From positions 3,968,001 to 4,032,000 of the forward strand of contig OY969087.1 of the NCBI GenBank assembly GCA_963697525.1: DNA of 64,000 nt, read 5' to 3'. The DNA is from Bradymonas sp963697525. GTDB lineage: Bacteria > Myxococcota_A > Bradymonadia > Bradymonadales > Bradymonadaceae. Positions 24,015 through 33,227 of this stretch are shown piece after piece (the first letter of the stretch is position 1; each line of letters starts with the position of its first letter). Both the position numbers and the translations under genes were made by a program. The notes beneath the pieces were generated by a model. That model was not told where the DNA came from. It worked only from the letters and a program-made list of their open reading frames with translations, and made no database searches.

Positions 24015-24200
24015 GTCGATGCTCCGTTCGCAGCCGGGAGAACAAAAACATCCAAAACAGAAACTAGTCCCCAAAATCGACGTCTGGTGGCCATTCGGGG
24101 CAGATTTTCCAAAAAATACGCAACGATTGGGCAAGAAGCGCCGAAAACCAGAGTAGGACCTTGCAAATATACTGTCACCTTTGCGAACGGGAACTACTCC

Positions 24201-24860
24201 ATGGCAAGACTCGGCGCCACACTCATCTTCTTTGCGGTTTTTGGATTCATCTCGCTTCTCATCTTCGGGGCGTTTGTCGCGGTGATGTTGAAGCTCTTGA
24301 AGGGCGCCAAGCGTTCGAAAAGCGAGTGGCGTCAGGACGCCGCCAGCCTGGGCATGACGCTCGAATATGGCCCGCCACGCCGTTTGGTCGGTAATCATAA
24401 GGGCGTCGCGGTGCGGGTCACTCGTATCGCCGAACGCAAGCATCAAATGATGGGCTCGAACACGCGCGTCGTCTACTATAGCCTCATCGAGATGAAGCTC
24501 GAAAACCCGCATCCACCGGGGCTTCGCATCGCAAACGAGGGCATGGGCACCAAGCTCGGCAAGATGTTCGGTGCCGAGGATATCGAAATCGGCCACGAGC
24601 AGTTCGACAGCGCGCTGCGCGTCCAGGCCGAGAGCGAGGAGCAGGCCCGCGCCTACCTCGACAGACCCGGGGTCGTCGAGGCGTTTGGGCGCCTATACGG
24701 GATTGGCCAGCACCTTCGGCTCGAAGCAAGTGTCCTATCCGTGCGCTTCCAAGGTGTGCGCCACGGGCTAGCGCTTCGCCAGATGCTCGACATGGCGACT
24801 GCGCAGGCACGCATCATTGACGACCGTGTTGCGCAGGGGCCTCGACAGGCGTCCGCATGA
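24201..24860 (+). CDS. single-span membrane protein of unknown function
   Basis: A 219-residue protein with one N-terminal membrane helix (about residues 5-30) and a large soluble domain likely in the cytoplasm. It contains a segment resembling DUF3137-type domains (EIGHEQFDSALRVQAESEEQ). The ATG at 24201 is preferred because the earlier ATG at 24087 would put a polar stretch before the helix. It is convergent with the regulator gene at 24874. I do not recognise a function. Confidence 0.6.
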   Translation: MARLGATLIFFAVFGFISLLIFGAFVAVMLKLLKGAKRSKSEWRQDAASLGMTLEYGPPRRLVGNHKGVAVRVTRIAERKHQMMGSNTRVVYYSLIEMKLENPHPPGLRIANEGMGTKLGKMFGAEDIEIGHEQFDSALRVQAESEEQARAYLDRPGVVEAFGRLYGIGQHLRLEASVLSVRFQGVRHGLALRQMLDMATAQARIIDDRVAQGPRQASA

Positions 24861-24873
24861 CCGAAGAACGAGA

Positions 24874-25855
24874 TTATTCGCTCGAGGTGGGTAGTTTCGA
24901 GCCGGCCGGGCGGATGTGCGGGCTTGGGCCGGCGACCTCGGGGAGGCTGTCGTTGAGCTCGAGATAATGCGCTTTGAGCACCTCTCCCACCTCGTCAAAC
25001 CACGACGCGTGGGGCGAGGTCGCCCGCCACTGCAGCGTCAGGATGCGCCCGGGCGGGGACTCGTTGGGAAAGCTCCGCATGATAAGGCCCTGTCCCGGAC
25101 GAACCTCGGTGGCGAGGGCGCTGGCCGGCAGCAGGGTGGCGCCGAGCCCGCTCTCGACCATGCGCACCAGCGTCGACACGCTCGCCGCGGTCACGGAGGT
25201 GGCCGGCGGGGCGCCGGCGAGCGCGCAGACCTCGATCGCCTGGTCGCGCAGACAATGGCCGTCCTCCATGAGGATGAGGCTCTGGCCCTCGATGTCGTGC
25301 AGTTGGACCTCTTGGGCCACGTCCAGCGGGTGCCCCGCCGGGGCGACGAGCACGAACGGCTCGACGATCAGGTCGGGGCCGGCCAATCCCCGCTCGTCAA
25401 ACGGGCGCGCCAGCAGCCCCAGGTCGATCGCGCCAGAGTCGAGTTCCTCGAGGAGCACGTCGGTCTGCAGCTCTTCAATCGCAAACGACACCTCTGGGAA
25501 GAGTTGGCGAAGCCTCGCCAGAAGTCCGGGTAACCCGTAGGGAGCGACGGTCGGGATGACCCCGAGGCGCACCGTGCCGCGTGGGCCGCCGGCGAAGGCG
25601 TGCGCCGCATTCACCAACTCACGCGCGTCGAGCAGCAGCCGGCGAGCGCGTGCCACGATTTCTTCGCCGGCCTGCGTGACGAGCACTCTTGGGCCGGGTG
25701 CGCTCAAAGAGCTCGACGCCGAGCATGTCTTCGACTTCGCGCACCTGCTTGCTCAGCGCGGGCTGGCTCACGCAGCATTGCCGGGCCGCCTCCACGAATT
25801 GGCCGGTGTCAGCGACCGCGACGACGTACTCGAGTTGTCGGAGTGAGGGAGTCAT
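24874..25855 (-). pseudogene. oxyR: OxyR-type LysR regulator with a single-base frameshift
   Basis: From the ATG at 25855 the first frame gives a LysR helix-turn-helix (VCCVSQPALSKQVREVED). At about 25690 an extra A in CCCAAGAG shifts the frame from RTRPK to VLVTQAGEE. The second frame then continues intact to 24874 with the effector domain. The peroxide-sensing Cys pair typical of OxyR could be in GHCLRDQAIEVCAL. Divergent from katG, the usual OxyR arrangement. As the rest of the frame is intact, a sequencing insertion is as likely as real loss. Confidence 0.75.
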
Positions 25856-25862
25856 GGCTTGT

Positions 25863-25877
25863 ATAACTTTAAGTTAT
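25863..25877. promoter_or_regulatory. LysR/OxyR dyad between oxyR and katG
   Basis: ATAACTTTAAGTTAT is a perfect 7-bp inverted repeat around one T with T-N11-A spacing, starting 8 bp before the oxyR start and 120 bp before the katG ATG. Its position and form fit an OxyR-type site for autoregulation and katG control. Confidence 0.65.
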
Positions 25878-25996
25878 GGAGTCAATGAAATCAATGTCTT
25901 TGAAGTAATGCTTTGTGGTGCCTACAACATAACTCGACACACAATGGCGTGGGTCCATTCCCGTTCAAGAAACTTTGCAGGCAACAGGAGACGAAC

Positions 25997-28203
25997 ATGA
26001 CGAACGAACACAGCAAATGCCCGGTGATGCACGGGCCGAACCGCGAGAAGGCCGGCGCCGACTTCTCGATCCAACATTGGTGGCCGAATCGTCTGGACTT
26101 GAAGATCCTCGCCCAGAACGGCCCACAGGTCGATCCCATGGGCGAGGCGTTCGACTACGCCGAGGCGTTCGAGTCGTTGGACTACGACGCGCTGAAGGCC
26201 GACCTCGAAGCGCTCATGACCGCGTCGCAAGAGTGGTGGCCGGCGGACTATGGCCACTACGGGCCGCTATTCATTCGGATGGCCTGGCATAGCGCGGGCA
26301 CCTACCGCATCCAGGATGGCCGCGGCGGCGGAGGGTCGGGGAGCCAGCGCTTCGCGCCGCTCAACAGTTGGCCGGACAACGCCAATCTCGACAAGGCGCG
26401 CCGGCTGCTGTGGCCGATCAAGAAGAAGTACGGCCGCAAGATCTCGTGGGCCGACCTGATGCTGTTGGCCGGCAACGTGGCCCTGGAGTCGATGGGATTG
26501 GAGACCTTCGGCTTCGGTGGCGGGCGCGAGGACGTCTGGCAGCCCGAAGAGGACACCTACTGGGGCCCGGAGACCGAGTGGCTCGGCGACGAGCGCCACC
26601 GGTCTGGCGGCGAACTGGAGGGGCCGTTTGGCGCCGATGCACATGGGCCTGATCTACGTGAACCCGGAGGGACCCGGCGGTGAGCCCGACCCGGCGAAGG
26701 CGGCGAGCTACATTCGGCAGACGTTTGGGCGTATGGCGATGAACGACGAGGAGACCGTCGCGCTCATCGCCGGCGGACATACCTTCGGCAAGACCCACGG
26801 CGCCGTCGACGCCCAGTACATCGGACCCGAGCCCGAGGCGGCCTCCATCGAGGAGCAGGGCCTCGGCTGGACCAACTCCCACGGCAGGGGCAACGGCGCT
26901 GACACCTGGACCAGCGGCCTGGAGGGCGCGTGGACCAACGAGCCGACCCGGTGGGACAACGGCTTCTTCGACAACCTGTTCGGCTACGAGTGGGAGCTGA
27001 CCAAGAGCCCCGCCGGGCGCGTATCAGTGGCAGCCCACCGACGAGTCTGCCAAAAAGGCCGTGCCCGATGCCCACGACCCGTCGAAGCGCGTCGCGCCCA
27101 TGATGGCCACCACCGACCTCGCCCTGAAGGTCGACCCGGTCTATCGGCCGATCTGCCGAGCGGTTCCACAACAACCCGGACGAGTTTGCCGATGCCTTTG
27201 CGCGGGCGTGGTTCAAGCTGATTCACCGCGACATGGGGCCGGTGTCGCGCTACCTGGGCCCGGAGGTCCCCGACGAGGAGCTGCTGTGGCAAGACCCGGT
27301 GCCCAAGGTCGACCACGAGCTGGTCGAGGCCGACGAGGTCGCCTCGCTAAAGACCGCCATCCTGGACTCCGGGCTGTCGGTCTCCCAGCTCGTCTACGAC
27401 GGCGTGGGCGTCGGCGTCGACCTTCCGCGGCAGCGACAAGCGCGGCGGCGCCAACGGGGCGCGCATTCGCCTCGCGCCGCAGAAGAGCTGGGAGGTCAAC
27501 CAGCCCGAGCAGCTCGCGAAGCGTGCTGGAGACCCTGGAGGGCATCCAGCAGGACTTCAATGCCTCGCGCACCGACGGCAAGAAGGTGTCGCTGGCCGAC
27601 CTCATCGTGCTGGGAGGCTGCGCTGCGGTCGAGAAGGCCGCCAAAGACGGCTGGCTACGACGTGGAGGTGCCGTTTGCGCCGGGGCGCACCGACGCGACC
27701 CAGGCGCAGACCGACGTGGAGGCCTTTTCGGTGCTCGAGCCCAAGGCCGACGGCTTTCGCAACTACCTCGGACGCCGACCAGCGCCGCTCCGCCGAGGAG
27801 CTACTGGTCGACAAGGCGCAGCTGTTGACCCTGACCGCGCCCGGAGATGACCGTGCTCGTCGGCGGCATGCGCGCGCTCGACGCCAACGTCGATGGGTCC
27901 AAGCTGGGCATGTTCACCGACCGGCCCGGGAAGTTGACCAACGACTTCTTCGTCAACCTGCTCGACATGAACACCAAGTGGCAGGCGTCCGACGACGCGA
28001 AGAGCGTGTTCGAGGGACACGACCGCGCCACCGGCGAGCATAAGTGGACGGGCACGCGCGTCGATCTGGTGTTCGGCTCGAACTCCGAGCTACGCGCCAT
28101 CGCCGAGGTCTACGCATGCGACGACGCCCAGGAGAAGTTCGTCCGCGACTTCGTCGCGGCGTGGGCCAAGGTGATGAACCTCGATCGCTTCGACCTCGCG
28201 TGA
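25997..28203 (+). pseudogene. katG: catalase-peroxidase KatG with eight +1 frameshifts
   Basis: Start ATG at 25997 (AGGAG 6 nt upstream). The peroxidase sequence is present in full: distal Arg94, Trp97 and His98 in RMAWHSAGTYR, MGLIYVNPEG, the proximal His in GGHTFGKTHG, and the C-terminal domain to the stop at 28201-28203. The reading frame shifts eight times, always by one extra base: about 26628, 27016, 27155, 27397, 27522, 27650, 27770 and 27843. Removing eight bases gives 2199 nt, a 732-residue product, normal for KatG. No other stop codon or gap is needed. Encoded role: H2O2 detoxification with heme. It is next to oxyR. Confidence 0.88.
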
Positions 28204-28342
28204 ACCGGGGGGGGCAGATTTATGAAATACACTTTGTCATCATGCAGTTATCGCCCCCCAGGCAGCAGTACGCTCGGCGTGCCCCCCTCGAGTATTTCGT
28301 ATCCGCCGCTGTGTCGAGCGAAGCCACATTCCTTGTCCACGC

Positions 28343-30315
28343 ATGCCGTTATTCTCCAAGACGTTCGCATCAGCCGCCGTTGGTGCATTTGGGCTCGTGA
28401 CCATCTTGCGGGCTCGGTGCACGACAAGGTGCTCGACGCGCTCGAGCACGAGCTCGATGCGAAGTTCGACGGAAGCTTCCATGCCAAGGCGCTCACGGGC
28501 TCCTTATTGTGGGGTTTTACGGCGCACGACCTGCAGATACGCGACAAGAGCGGCAAGCCGGTGGCGCGTGTCGACGAGCTGCGGGTGGACGCCTCGGTCT
28601 TCGAGATGCTCCAGGGCAGCGTGCACTTCGACCACGCTCAATTGGTGCGGCCCGTCTTCTACGTGGAGCGCGACGCCGATGGCACCAAGAGCATCGTGGA
28701 TGCATTCAAGGCGCGCCGGACGCACGCTCGGCCAAGCGCGCGGCCGCAGCCGCGGGCCCGGCCGCGGCCTCGGGCGCCCGGCAAGGTCGTCTTCGAGATG
28801 ACACACGCCCAGATTGTCGACGGCAAGCTTATCTACAGGGACGACCGCCCCGGAAAGCCCACGCGCAGCGTATCGGTCGGCGGACTCGAGACCACCGGCA
28901 AGTTTCGTGTATTGGCCGGGAAACGCACCGTCACGGAGATCGACCGTCTCAACGCCGACGTCACGTCCACCGAGATCCCAGAAGGACATCATGTGAAGCT
29001 GGGGCGCGCTCGGGTCGATACCGGCCCGCAACGGTGTGCCTTTGGTGCCGCCCGCGCCGTCGTCGATGGTCGGTGGCACGTTGACGACCTGCACGTGGCT
29101 GTTCCTCGGGGCGATGCAGCACCGGGGGGCGAGCGGATCGAGCTGCGCGGTCGGGCTTCGTCGTCGAAGGCGGGGTGGCTGGGGGTGAAGGGCTACGTCG
29201 ACCCGAGCGACAAATCCTACAAGTTGGCGCTGAAGGCGAACGCCTTCGAGGTCGCACGTTGGCCGGGCGCGCCGGATTGGAGTTGGCTCGTGCTCGACGG
29301 GCAGGGCACATTGGCGGGCCGGGGATGGTCGCGCGATTTGATGGAGGCGCGTCTCCACTGGGCGGCCAGCAACGTGGAGTTGGGCGGCGAGCACGTCGAC
29401 ACGCTTCGGCTCGACGCCAAGGTCGCCGACAAGCGGCTCGACATCGACAAGCTCGACGTCGAAGCGGGCCGCTCGTCGGTGCGCGCGGCCGGCCACCTGA
29501 CCGAAAGCGGCGCGTTTGTCTCGACGATCAAGGCGCATCTTCGCGGCGGCGCGTTGACCAAGGTGCTCGAAAAGGTCGGCCTGCGCCGGGCGAGGGCGCA
29601 GAAGTTGCGCCTCGCCGCCAACGCCACCGGTACCGTGGATCTCTCGACGGGCGAGCCCGCGGGCCTGCTCGACCACGCCCATATCGACGGCAAAACCGTG
29701 CTCGACAAGCTGCGGGTCGACGACGTTCGCGCGCGCCGCGTGACGGCCGATTTCGACCTGCATGGGCCGTTCCCGCTGGGAAAAGGGAGCGTGGGCGTGT
29801 CCGTGCGTGGTCTGCACACGCCCGACAAGAAGGTCGAGCTCGGCCGAGTCAAGCTGCGCCTGCTGGCCGACCGAAAGTATCGGCTCCACGCCAAGAGCGA
29901 CGTTCACCTGCCCCTGGGAGTGTCGCTGCCGGTGGACCTGGACACCTCCGGCCGCTACGGACGCAAGCTGGATGCCCTCGCCGTGGACAAGCTCGTGCTG
30001 GGCCGCTCGGGCATGCACTGGAGGATAAAAAAGCCTGGGCTGGTGCTCATCAAAGACGACGCCGTCGCGTTGAAGTCGCTCACGCTCCGCCGCTCCCGCG
30101 AGAAAGTGCGCCTCGACGGCACGTACGGAAGCGGCGAGAAGAACTCGGTGGCCGACGTCCTGTCGCGCTTGAAGAGCGCGCAGCTACGCAGCTTTCTGGA
30201 CCTGCCCGCCGACCTCGTGCGCGGGGCGCACGACAAGGTCCTCGAGCCGGTGGGCAAGGGCATCAAGCACGTGGTCGTCGACGACATCGGCCGCGGCATC
30301 CAGCACATCTTCTGA
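28343..30315 (+). CDS. AsmA/TamB-like protein, N-terminus unresolved
   Basis: The long frame ends at 30315 and opens before 28343. The ATG at 28343 (MPLFSKTFASAAVGAFGLVT) gives a membrane anchor in a different frame from the body VHDKVLDALEHEL. A net shift of -1 or +2 near 28403-28412 would join them. The body has AsmA/TamB features: an LLWGFTAHDLQIRDKSGKP block, DGTKSIVDAF, repeated beta-strands and a Pro/Arg-rich linker near residue 130. Such proteins bridge the periplasm and move lipids to the outer membrane. It follows katG by 140 bp; the intergenic sequence shows only a G-rich run. Confidence 0.6.
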
Positions 30316-30323
30316 ACGACGGC

Positions 30324-30530
30324 TCAGGCCGCGCGGGCGTGACCGGGCGTCGGAGAGTGCGACCCGGCGCCGTCGAACGCCACGATCCACAGGCCGTGGA
30401 TGAGCCCGGGGAAATAACCCAGCAGCGTCAGGATGACGTTGATCCAAAAGTGGGTGGACAGCCCAATTTTGAGAGCGACGCCGAGTGGGGGAAGGAGAAT
30501 GGTGAGGATGACGAGGAGTACTTTCTTCAC
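30324..30530 (-). CDS. Pmp3/YqaE-family small membrane protein
   Basis: A 68-residue protein with two hydrophobic helices (LLVILTILLPPLGVAL and WINVILTLLGYFPGLIHGLW), the signature of the UPF0057/Pmp3 family. Members protect membranes during stress. The GTG at 30530 is preferred: GGAGGT lies 5 nt upstream, and the earlier start would add a polar leader. A polar C-terminal tail of about 15 residues exceeds the usual length. It is convergent with the AsmA-like gene, 8 bp between stops. Confidence 0.85.
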   Translation of the reverse strand: MKKVLLVILTILLPPLGVALKIGLSTHFWINVILTLLGYFPGLIHGLWIVAFDGAGSHSPTPGHARAA

Positions 30531-30610
30531 AGGACACCTCCGTGAATGCGGAAAGATCACCTGCCAAAAGTGGGCGCGCCGGGCGCGGGTGCAAGGCGAT
30601 TTGTCGCCCC

Positions 30611-33205
30611 TCAGGGACAGGTTAAGGTGTCGTTATTTCTGGAGATTGTGACCGCGCCGGCGATGTCGGTGATGCCGATGCGGTCGCGCAACGCCTCCGC
30701 CTGGCAGGTGGGCAGCACCCGATTGTCGGTGACGTCCAGGTTGCCGCCGACGGTGTCGGGGCCGGCGAAGCCCGAGATGTCCAGTTTGCCCACGATGGCC
30801 GGCACATGCTGGCTGTTATAGGTCAGGCGCAGATCGCCACCGACGCTGTCCAACGACTGCAGGCCGGTGATCGTGTCGAGCAGGTCGTTTCCCTCGATCG
30901 CCAACTCCCCGGCGACGCTGGTCAGGCCGTCGAGTCCGTCGAGATTGGTCAGCGAAGAGAGGGTGATCAGGTCAACGTCGCCGCCGACCGAGGTGATGTT
31001 GTCGAGCGCCGCCAGAGATGTCACGGAGTGCGCGCGTTTGATAATGAGGTTGCCGTTGATCGAGGTGAGCCCCTCCAGGCCCCTCAAGGTTGTGAGGCTG
31101 AAGCAGTGGTTGATGGACACGTCGGCGCCGACCGACGTCAGATTGCCGAGCGCGGCGATGTCGTTCAGCAAGGTCATGTCGCGGAGGGTGAGCGACCCCC
31201 CGATGGAGGTCAGATTCTCCAGGCCGTCGAACGATTTCAGTCCCCCGACCGTTTCGAAGTCCAGGTCGCCGCCAATATGGGTCAAGTCGTGTAGTCCTTG
31301 AATCGAGATCAACAAATCGCACGACTCCAGGCGAAGGTCGCCGCCCACCGAGGTCAGCCCGCCCAGGCCCCACAGCGATTTTAGGTGCCCCACGATGCGC
31401 ACGTTGCCGACGACCGTCGCCAGATTGTCCATCCCCGACAGACTGGCGCCGATGCCTTGCCAGATGGTCAGGTCGGCGGGCAGGGAGGTGATATTCTCCA
31501 GGCCGGTCATGTCCATGCACTCGGCGCAGTCCAGGTACACGGAGCTACCCAGCGAGCTCAAGTTGTGCAGGGCACCCAGGCTGGCGAGCCGGGAGCCCAT
31601 GATGCGCAACTCGCCGCTGACGTTGATCAGGTTGTCCAGGCCGTCCAGCGAGGTCATCGCGTCGTTGTCGTCCACCGTGAAGTTTCCGCCGACGGACACC
31701 AACGACCCCAACCCGGGCAGCGACTCGAGCGCGTCGTTGTTCTCGACGGTCAGGTTGCCGGTGAACGAGGCTATCGCGTCGAGGCCTTGCAGTGAGGTGA
31801 GCGCGTCGTTGTCGCCGATGTAGACGTCGGCGGGGAAGGGCGACGGGAGGTTATCGAGGCCTTGCAGTGAGGTGAGCGCGTCGTTATCGCCGATGTAGAT
31901 GCCGCGGGTCACGGTGGTCAACTGCTCGAGGCCATGCAGCGAGGCCAGAGCATCGCTTCCTTCCAGGTGCAGCTCGCCCACCGAGGTGAGGGCAGACAGC
32001 GCCTGGATATCAGCGAGCGCGGCGTTGCCGGTGACCCGGAGGGTGTCCACGGAGGTGAGGTTGTCCAGGCCTTGGAGCGATTGCAGCGCGGGGTTCGACG
32101 AAATCGCGAGGGTCGCGCCGAGGCTAGTCAGCCCAGAGAGACCGGTCAGGTCGGCCAGCGCATCGTTGCCGGTCACCGTGATCGAGCCGTCCACCTGGGT
32201 CAGGCTCTCGAGCCCGTGAAGCGAGGTCATCTGGGGGTTGTCGTGAAGCTCGATATCCCCGCCTACCGAGGTGAGGTTCGACAGGCCGACCAGGTCGGTT
32301 ACGAGCGTGTTGTGGATGCTCAGGTTGCCGGTGATGGCGCTGCAGCCCACCGCGCCGAAGACGAGCACCTGGCGCTCGGTGGTGGCGGTGAAATCACCCT
32401 CGAAGGTCGTGCAACCGTGGGTGCCGGGGATGACACTCTGGGACCCGTCGTCGCAGGTGATTTGAGTCGCCCCGCTGCTCAGGACGGTCGCCGAGCAGCT
32501 CGCACCGTTTTGGCCATCTTGGCCATCCTGCCCGTCAGTGAGGGTGACCTGGGTGCCGTCGGCGCAGGCGATCGACTGGGAGCCGTCGCCGTTGTCGACC
32601 GCGGTGCACGCCGTGCCGTCGGCGCCGTCGGCGAAGTCGACCGAGGAGCCATCGGCGCAGGCCATGGTGTAGGTGCCGTCGTGGTGGTCGGTCAATGTGC
32701 ACGCGCCGCCGTCTTGGCCGTCGGTGAGGGTGATCGAGGATCCGTCGGCGCAGGCGATGGTGTGGGTGCCGTCGCCGTTGTCCGTGGCGGTGCACGCCGA
32801 CCCGTCGGTGACGGTGACCTGGGAGCCGTCGGCGCAGGTGATGGTCTGGGAGCCGTCGCCGTTCGAATTCGCCGCGCAGGTCGTTCCGTCGGCGCCATCC
32901 TGGCCGTCGGTGACGACGACCGAGGAGCCGTCGACGCAGTCGATGGTGTAGGTGCCGTCGTGGTTGTCGCTGGCGGTGCATCCGTGCCCGTCGGCGCCAT
33001 TCGGGCCGTCGGCGCCCGCGGGACCGTCGGCTCCGTCCAAAATGGGCGCCTCGGTGCCGTCGGGGCAGGCGAGCGTTCGCTGACCGGCCTCGACGACCAG
33101 CCTGCAAGGCCTCGCCGGCGCGACGTCGCCGCCGCAGCCGATGAGGCCGGCCGACAGGGTCGCGGCGGCGAGCAGGCAAAGGAGGTATCTATGCGTTCGC
33201 ATCAT
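30611..33205 (-). CDS. LRR surface lipoprotein, tandem paralogue 3
   Basis: An 864-residue lipoprotein with lipobox LIGC (Cys24). An N-terminal part (about residues 50-270) repeats a Cys-rich beta motif, C-T-A-x-D-N-G-D-G-T-x-T-I-x-C-A-D-G-S, about six or seven times. A second part to about residue 815 holds bacterial receptor-L-type leucine-rich repeats of about 23-24 residues (GLDNLTSV...L.I..N). The C-terminus, LPTCQAEALRDRIGITDI to NNDTLTCP, is shared with its two neighbours. Probably surface-exposed for binding or adhesion. Third gene of a three-gene operon, 22 bp after the second. Function unknown. Confidence 0.85.
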   Translation of the reverse strand: MMRTHRYLLCLLAAATLSAGLIGCGGDVAPARPCRLVVEAGQRTLACPDGTEAPILDGADGPAGADGPNGADGHGCTASDNHDGTYTIDCVDGSSVVVTDGQDGADGTTCAANSNGDGSQTITCADGSQVTVTDGSACTATDNGDGTHTIACADGSSITLTDGQDGGACTLTDHHDGTYTMACADGSSVDFADGADGTACTAVDNGDGSQSIACADGTQVTLTDGQDGQDGQNGASCSATVLSSGATQITCDDGSQSVIPGTHGCTTFEGDFTATTERQVLVFGAVGCSAITGNLSIHNTLVTDLVGLSNLTSVGGDIELHDNPQMTSLHGLESLTQVDGSITVTGNDALADLTGLSGLTSLGATLAISSNPALQSLQGLDNLTSVDTLRVTGNAALADIQALSALTSVGELHLEGSDALASLHGLEQLTTVTRGIYIGDNDALTSLQGLDNLPSPFPADVYIGDNDALTSLQGLDAIASFTGNLTVENNDALESLPGLGSLVSVGGNFTVDDNDAMTSLDGLDNLINVSGELRIMGSRLASLGALHNLSSLGSSVYLDCAECMDMTGLENITSLPADLTIWQGIGASLSGMDNLATVVGNVRIVGHLKSLWGLGGLTSVGGDLRLESCDLLISIQGLHDLTHIGGDLDFETVGGLKSFDGLENLTSIGGSLTLRDMTLLNDIAALGNLTSVGADVSINHCFSLTTLRGLEGLTSINGNLIIKRAHSVTSLAALDNITSVGGDVDLITLSSLTNLDGLDGLTSVAGELAIEGNDLLDTITGLQSLDSVGGDLRLTYNSQHVPAIVGKLDISGFAGPDTVGGNLDVTDNRVLPTCQAEALRDRIGITDIAGAVTISRNNDTLTCP

Positions 33206-33227
33206 CGAACTCGGTTCTCTTCAGGGG

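Noticed and set aside
25997..28203. Programmed frameshifting in katG
   Set aside because: The eight sites share no common heptamer or stop context and follow no other rule than one extra base, so an error or decay is more likely.
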